DNA from: JBIOJM01 sp044450785
Lineage (GTDB): Bacteria > Planctomycetota > Planctomycetia > Isosphaerales > Isosphaeraceae
Direction: 5' to 3'
Length of the DNA: 9,774 bases
Assembly (NCBI GenBank): GCA_044450785.1
Contig: JBIOJM010000370.1
Span: forward strand, 1-9,774
The notes below the pieces were generated by a model. It was not told where the DNA came from. It searched no databases and saw only the letters and a list, made by a program, of their open reading frames with translations. The translations under genes and the position numbers were made by a program. Shown here in pieces: positions 1 through 6,392 of this stretch (position 1 is the stretch's first letter; each line of letters opens with the position of its first letter).

Positions 1-176
1 AGCATAACGATGAAGGTCGCGGTTGAATTCCTGTTTGAAGCCGTACTGGGGAAAACCCGCCGTACGGAATTTTAGAGGGGGAGGGGAAAACACAGGAATT
101 CCTTTGGGGTTTGCTGTGCGTCCCCTCTCTACTCGGGGGTTCAAGAATCCTTGTCCCCTTCTCTCTTCACTTTCCT

Positions 177-202
177 TCTTGGCGATCTTGGCGTCTTGGC
201 GG
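177..202. repeat. Short tandem repeat of TCTTGGCG (8-9 base period)
   Basis: Three consecutive copies of TCTTGGCG lie at 177-185 (with extra A), 186-193 and 194-202 (with extra G), and a detached fourth copy TCTTGGCGG lies at 241-249. On the minus strand the motif reads CGCCAAGA. The detached copy ends 8 bases past the stop of the minus-strand gene at 258-1121, so the group is in its 3' flank. From memory, CGCCAAGA-type runs are frequent in planctomycete intergenic DNA; I cannot verify that here. No protein frame across it looks real. Its role is unknown. Confidence 0.7.
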
Positions 203-257
203 TTGATCGTTTTTCCCGACCTGTCACATAGCCTCGCCCATCTTGGCGGTAATCGGC

Positions 258-1121
258 TCAATCGACACTCCAGCGCCGCGGGTGTGCGACCTCGAACTTG
301 CCGGCCGGCGGGCTGAACCGCACGCCCATCTGCCAGATCAGCTCCGGTTGGTGCTTGGCCAGCAGGTACTTCATCACGACCTCGTCGGATGGGGGCATCC
401 CCGGATCCTCGAACACCACGCACAGCCGCGCCAGAGCCCGGCGGGTCTTGGCATCCCAGACCTCGATCAACCCGTGCGGCCGGCGCGGAATGCGATAGTA
501 CTTGTCGCCGTTCAAGACGGTCAGGCAGTCAAACTCGCAGAATTCGTGGAATTCCTTGGGCTCGACCACGTTGCGAACCAGCTCGGCGGCGACCAGCTCG
601 GGCACTCCGGCCTGGTAATTCGACGCGTCGAGCCGCATGGGCTCATGCTCATTGGTCGCCTCCGGGAGACTCTTGCCCTCGATGACCCGGAAGATCTCCC
701 AGGCGACAAGCCGCGTGTAGCCTGCCCGCAGCGCCGGACTGGAAATGACGAGTTGGGGAAACGACGCCGCCGCGCGAACGACCTCGTTCGCAAAGGCGCT
801 GACCTCTCGCTGCAGTTTTTCCATCCAGTATCGAGGCATTCGGGCCCGGTCGCTCTCCGAGTAACGGAACGGCCGGGGCCCGACGTCGGGAATCCGCACG
901 TCGGTTTCACCACCGTCGCGGTCCAGGGTTCGCAGGACCGAGTCGTAGGTGGCCTCACCGCGGACGAACCGTTCCGCCGCGTCGGCATGCCGCGCGCGTT
1001 TGACCCGAACGATCCGATAGCAGGGTCGTGCCAGGAAAATGACCTCGCGCGATTGCCCGTCGTCCCGGCTGCGGACGTCCTGAACCTCGATTTCCCATCG
1101 CAGGTATCCCGTGCGGATCAT
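258..1121 (-). CDS. Hypothetical protein, 287 residues, function not recognised
   Basis: I do not recognise this protein. It is chosen over the 395-codon plus-strand frame covering the same DNA because its codons end mostly in G or C and its composition is that of a soluble globular protein. The competing frame is rich in Arg, Pro and Gly and runs straight through a repeat array. No signal peptide, membrane segment or nucleotide-binding motif is visible. Residues 5-40 look beta-rich, 95-190 look largely helical, and 198-275 form a second mixed module with a distinctive stretch at 215-240 (HGLIEVWD, then ARLCVVFEDPG). The start is the ATG at 1121 (MIRTGYLRW). No good Shine-Dalgarno precedes it; a repeat array ends 14 bases upstream and may have displaced the original leader. 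The co-directional small gene at 1200-1439 ends 78 bases upstream, so the two may form an operon. That the ORF is a gene is likely; its function is open. Confidence 0.7.
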   Translation of the reverse strand: MIRTGYLRWEIEVQDVRSRDDGQSREVIFLARPCYRIVRVKRARHADAAERFVRGEATYDSVLRTLDRDGGETDVRIPDVGPRPFRYSESDRARMPRYWMEKLQREVSAFANEVVRAAASFPQLVISSPALRAGYTRLVAWEIFRVIEGKSLPEATNEHEPMRLDASNYQAGVPELVAAELVRNVVEPKEFHEFCEFDCLTVLNGDKYYRIPRRPHGLIEVWDAKTRRALARLCVVFEDPGMPPSDEVVMKYLLAKHQPELIWQMGVRFSPPAGKFEVAHPRRWSVD

Positions 1122-1140
1122 GGCGACGCCCAGCGAAAAA

Positions 1141-1207
1141 AAGGCGGAAGGCGGAAGGATGAATTAAACCCTCCTTTTTCATCCTTCATCCTTCATCCTT
1201 CATCCTT
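1141..1207. repeat. Inverted heptamer array, CATCCTT family
   Basis: Four perfect head-to-tail CATCCTT units occupy 1180-1207. The opposing arm at 1141-1161 has three heptamers in the other orientation (AAGGCGG, AAGGCGG, AAGGATG). Bases 1154-1163 and 1178-1187 form a perfect 10-bp stem around a 14-base loop, so an RNA from either strand could fold as a hairpin. The array fills most of the 78 bases between two co-directional minus-strand genes. Its outermost unit encodes the last two residues and the stop codon of the upstream gene. There is no convincing U-tract after the stem, so terminator function is unproven. Confidence 0.85.
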
Positions 1208-1439
1208 TCGGAGCCCCTCCTTGGATCGCCGGTACGATCAGGATCTCGGGCGCCGTTTTTTCGAACCGGCGGATTGGCGTCGATCGTCCCGGTCCGTCGA
1301 GCCGGAACGCCAGGCGTCCCGCAGTGCAATGCTCCGCGAACGCAGATTCCGCGACGGCGACCGTCTCGGGTTGGTCCTTGTCCCACTCGGCCAGAGTAAG
1401 GTCGCCATGTCCCGTCTTCAAGAGCCGTAGTTTCGCCAT
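1200..1439 (-). CDS. Small hypothetical protein, 79 residues, possible beta-grasp (ubiquitin-like) fold
   Basis: The start is the ATG at 1439 (MAKLRLLKTG), preceded by a strong purine-rich Shine-Dalgarno, GGGAGGGAG, about 10 bases upstream. A GTG 21 bases further up is less likely because it lies within the purine-rich region itself. The pattern is strand 2-10, strand 12-18, helix 24-39, strand 42-48, and a final strand 65-71 ending in IQGG at 72-75, followed by APKG. This order (beta-beta-alpha-beta-beta), the length and the Gly-Gly near the end are those of ubiquitin-like proteins, but no sequence identity to ubiquitin is apparent and the assignment is inference. Lys78, Gly79 and the TGA stop are encoded inside a heptamer repeat array, so the C-terminus may have been altered. 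It lies upstream of, and co-directional with, the unrecognised gene at 258-1121. Confidence 0.65.
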   Translation of the reverse strand: MAKLRLLKTGHGDLTLAEWDKDQPETVAVAESAFAEHCTAGRLAFRLDGPGRSTPIRRFEKTAPEILIVPAIQGGAPKG

Positions 1440-1610
1440 AACTGATGCACTCCCTCCCACTCCATTCCGCGGCCAGACCCAGCCGACTCCCTCTCTATCG
1501 TAGTTCGAACTCGAATCGCGTGCTCACGGACGATCGAAGGAAAAATCGATCCTCCGCGGCGCGGATCGTGATTCTAACCAAGCTCCCGCGTCCAGGCCAT
1601 CGCGAATCAT

Positions 1611-1734
1611 AGTGTTCAGTTTTCAGTTTTCAGTTTTCAGTTTTCAGTTTTCAGTGAATACCGTCCGAACTGTCTTCACTGCCCTGCCTAATGACCACTG
1701 AACACTGAAAACTGAACACTGAAAACTGAACACT
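1611..1734. repeat. Inverted heptamer array, AGTTTTC / GAACACT family
   Basis: The left arm, 1611-1656, is AGTGTTC followed by five AGTTTTC units and a terminal AGTG. The right arm, 1696-1734, is CACT followed by GAACACT, GAAAACT, GAACACT, GAAAACT, GAACACT. The arms are reverse complements except for one variable base per unit. The outer 17 bases (1611-1627 and 1718-1734) match perfectly, and 39 bases of unrelated sequence lie between the arms. The right end overlaps the last base of the bTHX stop codon. On the bTHX transcript this would form a long A-U rich hairpin immediately after the stop, which could protect the 3' end or end transcription; that is inference. Confidence 0.9.
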
Positions 1735-1856
1735 CAAGATTGCCCCGCCGCGGCTGCCTTCGCCCTCTTCCGCTCTTCCTGCGGCTTGGGACGTTTCTTG
1801 CCGTAGGTCCCCCGAAAGATCTTGCCTCGCTTGGATCGCCTGTCTCCCTTGCCCAT
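1734..1856 (-). CDS. 30S ribosomal protein bTHX (Thx)
   Basis: This 40-residue, very basic protein begins MGKGDRRSKRGKIFRGTYGK, the diagnostic core of Thermus Thx and its bacterial and plastid relatives (Thx family). In Thermus the protein sits in the head of the 30S subunit and stabilises 16S rRNA folding. Residues 1-24 are the conserved core; 25-40 are a Lys/Glu/Ala tail longer than the Thermus protein. The start is the ATG at 1856, with GGAGG seven bases upstream. An in-frame upstream extension to 1955 is not conserved-looking and is rejected. Its stop abuts an inverted heptamer array. It transcribes away from the DUF1549 gene at 1998 and toward the small gene at 1439. The gene is short enough to be missed by length cut-offs. 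Identification is confident from the motif alone. Confidence 0.9.
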   Translation of the reverse strand: MGKGDRRSKRGKIFRGTYGKKRPKPQEERKRAKAAAAGQS

Positions 1857-1997
1857 CTCTTCCCCTCCGAAAAAACATCTCGGACGTTTTCCGCAATCTG
1901 CTTGAGTTTCCGGTCCGATCCGATTAGGATAATGTGAATCACTGACGTTTGTCATTTTCTTGGCACGTCATCGTCTCGGGCGCCAGGAGTCCTGAAA
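1857..1997. promoter_or_regulatory. Divergent promoter region between bTHX and the DUF1549/DUF1553 gene
   Basis: This 141-base gap separates two divergent starts, so it should hold promoters for both. For bTHX (minus) a -35-like ATGACA occupies 1955-1950 and a -10-like CATTAT occupies 1934-1929, with 15-base spacing (short). For the plus strand a -10-like GATAAT lies at 1928-1933, with no well-spaced -35. The two -10-like boxes overlap, which would make the promoters compete. Planctomycete promoters often match the E. coli consensus poorly, so the box assignments are weak even though the region itself is a logical promoter. Confidence 0.35.
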
Positions 1998-4574
1998 ATG
2001 CCCCGTCGTCGCTCGGTCTTGCCGGCGGGTCTGGTCCTGGGGTTGGCGTTTTGCATGGGTTGTCAGACCCGCGTCGATCCCACGGCGGCGCCGCGTGCCC
2101 CGGCCGTCCCAAAGACGGCCGGCGTCGAATTACATCCCGCACCGAAGCCGCCCCAGGCGGCCTCGGGCCACGCGCGAGAGCCAGCCTCCGCACAGGCGAA
2201 CAAGGCCGCCCAGCCCGCGCCGGCGATCTCTCCGGTGGCGTTCACGATAACGGCGGACGCCCTTGGTTTGCAACTGCTGGCGTCCCGAAACGAGGGCGGA
2301 TCGCCCCGCGATCTGACCGCCGACGTCGAATGGACGCTCGAGCCGCCCGGCATTGCCGAGATCGAGCCGGGAGGCTATCTCCGCCCGAAGGCGCCGGGAG
2401 TCGTGACCGTCCGGTCTGCGTTCGAAGGACAGTCCGGAGTCTCGAAAATCACCGTCGAACCGCGCGCGACTCGTTCCTGGGATTTCGCCCAGGACATCGT
2501 TCCCATCTTCACCCGGCTCGGATGCAACACGGGCTCGTGCCACGGCAAAGCCATCGGGCAGAATGGCTTCCATCTTTCGCTCTTCGGGTACGACCACGCC
2601 GGCGACTTCCAAGCATTGGCGCGTGACGCCGGTCAGCGCCGGCTCTCGAAGCTGGTTCCAGCGCAGAGCCTCTTCCTCGCCAAGGCGACGGGCCGCGTCG
2701 CCCATGGCGGCGGCCTCCGGATGCGAATCGGCTCGCCGGAATATCAAACATTGCTGGCGTGGGTTCGGGACGGGGCACCGGAACAGCTCGGCAAAACGCA
2801 CGGGGCCGTCGTCAAGCTGAATGTCGAGCCCGCCGCGGCGATCCTGGCCGAGCCCGGCCCGCGGCAGTTCCGCGTCGTCGCCGCCTACGCCGATGGCCAC
2901 CAGCGCGATGTGACCCGGCTGGCGTCGTTTCGCGTCAACGACGATCGGGCCGCCTCCGTGACCCCGGAAGGACGGGTGAAGCAACTCCTCCGCGCCGAGA
3001 CCGATCTGATCGTGCGCTATCAATCGCACGTCCTCACCACCCGGCTGGCGACGGTCATCAACCCCGGCCTCAGCTTCGACTTCTCCAAGCTCAAACGGCG
3101 AAACTTCATCGACGATGAGCTGTTCAAGCGCCTCGAGTCGCTCAAGGTCCCCCCCAGCCCGCCGGCCGGCGACGCCGCGTTCCTGCGCCGCGCTGTCCTC
3201 GATCTGACGGGGCAGCAACCGGCCCCCGACGAGGTCCGCGGCTTCCTCGCCGATGCCGGCCCGGACAAGCGCATGAAGCTGATCGACCGGCTGCTCGCCA
3301 AGCCGGAGTTCGTCCTCTTCTGGCGGATCAAGCTGGGCGACCTCCTCCAGATCAGCTCCGCCCGGCAAGGCAACGGCGCCTACCGGTACCAGGCATGGAT
3401 CGACACCTGCTTGAAGAAGAACCGCCCCTGGGACGACGTGGTTCGCACACTCTTGACCGCCGTGGGAGATCCCACCAACCTCGAGACGGGCGGGCCCGTC
3501 AATTACGCAATGGACTCGCCGGATGCCAACGTCCAGGCAGAGCAGACGGCCCAGCGGTTCCTGGGCCTCCGGCTCAGGTGCGCCCAGTGTCACGATCATC
3601 CCTTCGACGTCTGGACGCAGGATGCCTACTTCGGCCTGGCTTCCTTCTTCGCAAAGCTCAAGCGCTCGGGCGGCGGTCCCATGATGGGGCGCACCACCGT
3701 CACGATCGATCCCCAGGGTCGGGTGATTCATCTTCGAACCCAAAAGCCGGTCGAACCGCAACTGCTAGACGGCAAGACGGTGTCGGTCCCCGCCAAGGAA
3801 GATCCCCGCAAGGCCCTGGCCGCCTGGATCACCGCGCCCGATAACCCGTACTTCGGCCGGGCCATGGCCAACTGGGTCTGGGCCCAGCTCTTCGGCAAGG
3901 GCTTGGTCGACCCGCCCGACGACATGAGCCGGGCCAACCCGGCGATCCATCCCGAATTGCTCGACGCCCTGGCACGCCATTTCGTCACCGGCAAGTACGA
4001 CCTGCGCGAGCTGATCCGAACCATCGCTGGCTCCGAAGCCTACGGTCTGTCGTCGGGCACCGTCACGGGCAACGAGCGAGACACGCGCCTCTTCTCGCAC
4101 CATCTGCCCCGGCCGCTGACCGCGCACCAGATGGCCGACGCGCTGGCCCAGGCGACCGACGTCGCCAATCGTTATCCAGGCGCCGACCCGACCCGGCGCG
4201 CCATCCAGGTGCCCGACCCGATGACCGCGAGCTCCATCCTCGACACCTTCGGACGTTGCTCCCGAGCTGCTTCCTGCGGGTCGACTTCCGCGCCCACGCT
4301 CACCCTCCGTCAGGCCCTGCTCTTGATCGGCGGCGATGTCATCGAGAGCAAGGTCACGAGCTTGAACGGCTACCTGGCGAGCGCGCTCAAGCTCGAGCTC
4401 GAGCCCGAAGAGCTCATCGAAAACCTCTATTACCGTACCGTCTGCCGTCCCCCCACCGCCCTAGAGGTGTCCCACTGGGCCGCCGAGCTGAAACAGGCTT
4501 CCTCGCAGCGCGCGGCCGCCGAGGACCTCTTCTGGGCACTCTTGAACTCGCGTGAGTTTGCCTTCAACCATTGA
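1998..4574 (+). CDS. DUF1549/DUF1553 planctomycete cytochrome-like lipoprotein
   Basis: This 858-residue protein is of a type expanded in planctomycetes, with unknown biochemical role. In order it has a basic N-terminus and hydrophobic stretch (1-21) ending in FCMGC, a plausible lipobox with Cys22; a Pro/Ala-rich linker (23-77); a bacterial Ig-like domain (about 80-153); a PSCyt1-like module with CNTGSCH (Cys176, Cys181, His182), a CX4CH haem-type motif; a second Ig-like domain (about 272-353); DUF1549/PSCyt2 (about 369-560) with a CXXCH motif, CAQCHDHPFD (528-537); and DUF1553/PSD1 (about 604-850). Haem binding is predicted, not shown. The ATG at 1998 has GGAG eight bases upstream. The DUF1501 gene follows after 68 bases, the usual partner, suggesting co-expression and a joint extracytoplasmic job. 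No frameshift or missing domain is seen. A long antisense frame across it is a GC-rich shadow. Confidence 0.93.
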   Translation: MPRRRSVLPAGLVLGLAFCMGCQTRVDPTAAPRAPAVPKTAGVELHPAPKPPQAASGHAREPASAQANKAAQPAPAISPVAFTITADALGLQLLASRNEGGSPRDLTADVEWTLEPPGIAEIEPGGYLRPKAPGVVTVRSAFEGQSGVSKITVEPRATRSWDFAQDIVPIFTRLGCNTGSCHGKAIGQNGFHLSLFGYDHAGDFQALARDAGQRRLSKLVPAQSLFLAKATGRVAHGGGLRMRIGSPEYQTLLAWVRDGAPEQLGKTHGAVVKLNVEPAAAILAEPGPRQFRVVAAYADGHQRDVTRLASFRVNDDRAASVTPEGRVKQLLRAETDLIVRYQSHVLTTRLATVINPGLSFDFSKLKRRNFIDDELFKRLESLKVPPSPPAGDAAFLRRAVLDLTGQQPAPDEVRGFLADAGPDKRMKLIDRLLAKPEFVLFWRIKLGDLLQISSARQGNGAYRYQAWIDTCLKKNRPWDDVVRTLLTAVGDPTNLETGGPVNYAMDSPDANVQAEQTAQRFLGLRLRCAQCHDHPFDVWTQDAYFGLASFFAKLKRSGGGPMMGRTTVTIDPQGRVIHLRTQKPVEPQLLDGKTVSVPAKEDPRKALAAWITAPDNPYFGRAMANWVWAQLFGKGLVDPPDDMSRANPAIHPELLDALARHFVTGKYDLRELIRTIAGSEAYGLSSGTVTGNERDTRLFSHHLPRPLTAHQMADALAQATDVANRYPGADPTRRAIQVPDPMTASSILDTFGRCSRAASCGSTSAPTLTLRQALLLIGGDVIESKVTSLNGYLASALKLELEPEELIENLYYRTVCRPPTALEVSHWAAELKQASSQRAAAEDLFWALLNSREFAFNH

Positions 4575-4642
4575 TCACTTGCCAAGTCGGGCGACAGGTT
4601 GCGCCGCCCGAGCTCGTCCTGAACAGAGAGAGGGGATTTTCA

Positions 4643-5971
4643 ATGTCTGGGATTCCGAGCCGGCAGCCGTGCCGCGGCCCGAGCCGCCGCGAAGTCCTCC
4701 GGATGGGTTCACTCGGCTTCATCGGGCTCGGGCTCGACGAGTGGTTCCGGCTGCGCGCCCAGGCCGGGTCTCGGTCCGGCAGCCCGTCGAAGGTCAAGAA
4801 CTGCATCCTGATCTGGCTGGCCGGCGGCCCTTCACACATCGACACCTTCGACCCCAAGCCGGGCGCCGCCGCGGACGTCCGGGGTGAGTTCAAGCCCATC
4901 GCCACCTCGGTGCCCGGTGTGACGATCAGCGAGGTATTGCCGAACCTGGCCCGCGTCATGAACCGCGTGACCTTGATCCGCAGCATGACCTCACCCGAAT
5001 CCGACCACGACCGGGCCGCCCACCACCTGATGACCGGTTACCGCCCATCGCCGGCCCTGGTCTACCCGGGATATGGAAGCGTCGTGGCCAAGGCGCGCGA
5101 GGCGGCGCGAGGCATGCTCCCATCGTACGTCGCCCTGCCCGACGCCCCGATCTTCGCCTCGAGCGGTTTTCTGACACCGGCCTACGATGCGTTCTCGGTC
5201 GCGAGCGACCCCAACCAGGCGAACTTCCGAGTCCAGAACTTGACGCCCCCCGACCGGTTGACCCTGGAACGTCTGCTCCGCCGCCGCGACATGGTCAAAT
5301 CGCTGGACGAGTTCGCCCGCGACGTACCGGGAACTCCACTGACAACCAGCCGCGACCAGTTCGCCGAGCGGGCCTATTCGCTGCTCACCTCCACTGCCGC
5401 TCAGGCCGCGTTTCGAATCAATGACGAGCCGGCCGCCTTACGCGACAAGTACGGGCGGACGACCGCCGGGCAGTCGTGCCTGCTGGCGCGCCGGCTTGTC
5501 GAGGCGGGCGTCTCTTTTGTCACGGTCAACGACCGTGGGGCCGGCCCGCTCGGCTGGGATACGCACGTGCAGAACTTTCGCACCATCAAGAACACCCTCG
5601 CGCCCCCCCTGGACAAGGGTGTCGCCGCACTCATCGAAGACCTCTCCGATCGAGGCCTGTTCGAGAATACGCTGGTCGTCATGATGGGAGAATTCGGCCG
5701 GACACCCAAGATCAACCCCAACGCCGGCCGCGATCATCACGGCCGGGCCAACTCGGTCCTGCTCTTCGGCGCGGGAATCCCGGGAGGCCTGGTCCTCGGC
5801 CGGACCGATGCCAACGGCGATACTCCGACCGAGAGGCCCGTGACTCCAAACGACCTGGCGTCCGTGCTCTATCACAAGCTGGGAATCGACCCGGACACCA
5901 AGTACGAAGCATCGGACGGTCGGCCCGTACGCATCGTCGACGTGTACAATCCCCCGCGGGAGCTTCTGTAA
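4643..5971 (+). CDS. DUF1501 domain protein with Tat signal
   Basis: This 442-residue DUF1501 protein belongs to the alkaline phosphatase/sulfatase-like fold superfamily; its substrate is unknown. The N-terminus carries a twin-arginine signal, SRREVLR (residues 14-20), followed by a hydrophobic stretch (21-31), so folded export is expected. Family motifs follow: LIWLAGGPSHIDTFD (56-70), SPESDHDRAAHH (117-128), GWDTH (304-308), VVMMGEFGRTP (345-355) and GRDHHGRANS (362-371). The Asp and His residues in these are candidates for metal or phosphate binding by analogy with the superfamily. The start is the ATG at 4643, with GAGGGG about eight bases upstream; it places the Tat motif close to the N-terminus. 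An in-frame TTG at 4571 overlapping the previous stop would add 24 unlikely residues. It is the standard partner of the DUF1549/DUF1553 gene just upstream. Its TAA stop directly abuts a repeat array. Confidence 0.93.
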   Translation: MSGIPSRQPCRGPSRREVLRMGSLGFIGLGLDEWFRLRAQAGSRSGSPSKVKNCILIWLAGGPSHIDTFDPKPGAAADVRGEFKPIATSVPGVTISEVLPNLARVMNRVTLIRSMTSPESDHDRAAHHLMTGYRPSPALVYPGYGSVVAKAREAARGMLPSYVALPDAPIFASSGFLTPAYDAFSVASDPNQANFRVQNLTPPDRLTLERLLRRRDMVKSLDEFARDVPGTPLTTSRDQFAERAYSLLTSTAAQAAFRINDEPAALRDKYGRTTAGQSCLLARRLVEAGVSFVTVNDRGAGPLGWDTHVQNFRTIKNTLAPPLDKGVAALIEDLSDRGLFENTLVVMMGEFGRTPKINPNAGRDHHGRANSVLLFGAGIPGGLVLGRTDANGDTPTERPVTPNDLASVLYHKLGIDPDTKYEASDGRPVRIVDVYNPPRELL

Positions 5972-6214
5972 TTGGTCCTTAGTCCTTGGTCCTTGGTCCT
6001 TGGCGGGCGATCGCCGACTCGAAACACCGGTCGCTAGTCATTGGCCTTCGCATCCCATTCTCCGCCTGGCGCTCGCGCAGGGCGACCAAGGACCAAGGAC
6101 CAAGGACTAACGACCAAGGACCAAGGACCAAGGACCAAGGACCAAGGACCAACGACCAAGGACTAACGACCAAGGACCAAGGACCAAGGACCAAGGACCA
6201 AGGACTAAGGACTT
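5972..6214. repeat. Inverted heptamer array, CTTGGTC / GACCAAG family
   Basis: The left arm (5972-6003) has about four and a half CTTGGTC units, beginning at the base after the DUF1501 stop codon. The right arm (6084-6209) has 18 uninterrupted heptamers: 14 GACCAAG, two GACTAAC, one GACCAAC and one GACTAAG, followed by a partial unit. Bases 5975-6003 and 6184-6212 are perfect 29-base inverted repeats that include the variant unit CTTAGTC/GACTAAG at the outer end of each arm. The 80-base centre contains degenerate left-arm-like units around 6029-6048 (GGTCGCTAGTCATTGGCC). No protein frame is credible; the 7-base period gives artificial repeated peptides in all frames. It could be a miniature repeat element, a recombination-expanded array, or a 3' end structure for the DUF1501 transcript. 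Confidence 0.92.
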
Positions 6215-6392
6215 GATTCCTGGGAGCATTGTGGTAAGTGTGGAGATAGTCCTGGGTTCACGCCTCGGTTGATTTCTTCCCTGAGTATCAATACCAAAAA
6301 ACGCCGCAGAGGCCCGCGTGCGGGACCGGCCCATATGTGGTAAACTACGCCGATCCGGTACGGTTCCCGTTCTCGCCAGGAGTTTAACACCG
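6215..6392 (+). promoter_or_regulatory. Leader region upstream of the STAS gene
   Basis: These 178 bases follow the heptamer array and hold no credible gene. A possible promoter is TTGATT at 6269-6274 and TACCAA at 6292-6297 with 17-base spacing; the -10 match is poor. A second AT-rich spot, TAAACT near 6340, has no -35 partner. A short GC-rich stem, CCCGC-GT-GCGGG, occurs at about 6312-6323. A Shine-Dalgarno, AGGAG, at 6378-6382 lies ten bases before the STAS ATG and fixes that start. Because the array separates this region from the DUF1501 gene, a separate STAS-mutS transcript seems likely. Confidence 0.3.

Noticed and set aside
1..75. Possible 3' end of a plus-strand gene entering from the left (ending KTRRTEF, stop at 73-75)
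   Set aside because: Only 24 codons are visible, third-position GC is lower than in the real genes here, and the opposite strand is open too. It cannot be told from chance.
82..126. Imperfect hairpin (AGGGGA..CACAG with CTGTG..TCCCCT) as a terminator
   Set aside because: It has an internal loop, a long apical loop and no U-tract, and the gene it would serve is itself doubtful.
243..1430. A 395-codon plus-strand open frame
   Set aside because: It is antisense to two better minus-strand genes, reads through the CATCCTT array and two gene boundaries, and has the Arg/Pro/Gly-rich composition of a GC-rich shadow frame.
2130..3761. A 543-codon minus-strand open frame
   Set aside because: It is wholly antisense to the DUF1549/DUF1553 gene, whose domains and motifs are unmistakable. 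High GC content creates such frames.
1141..6214. The repeat arrays as CRISPR
   Set aside because: Units are 7 bases with no spacers, are arranged in inverted arms, and no cas genes are present.
5979..6216. Open frames on both strands with repeated peptides (DQGPRTK-like, GPWSLVL-like)
   Set aside because: These are translations of the 7-base tandem repeat, which is open in every frame; there is no ribosome site or non-repeat domain.
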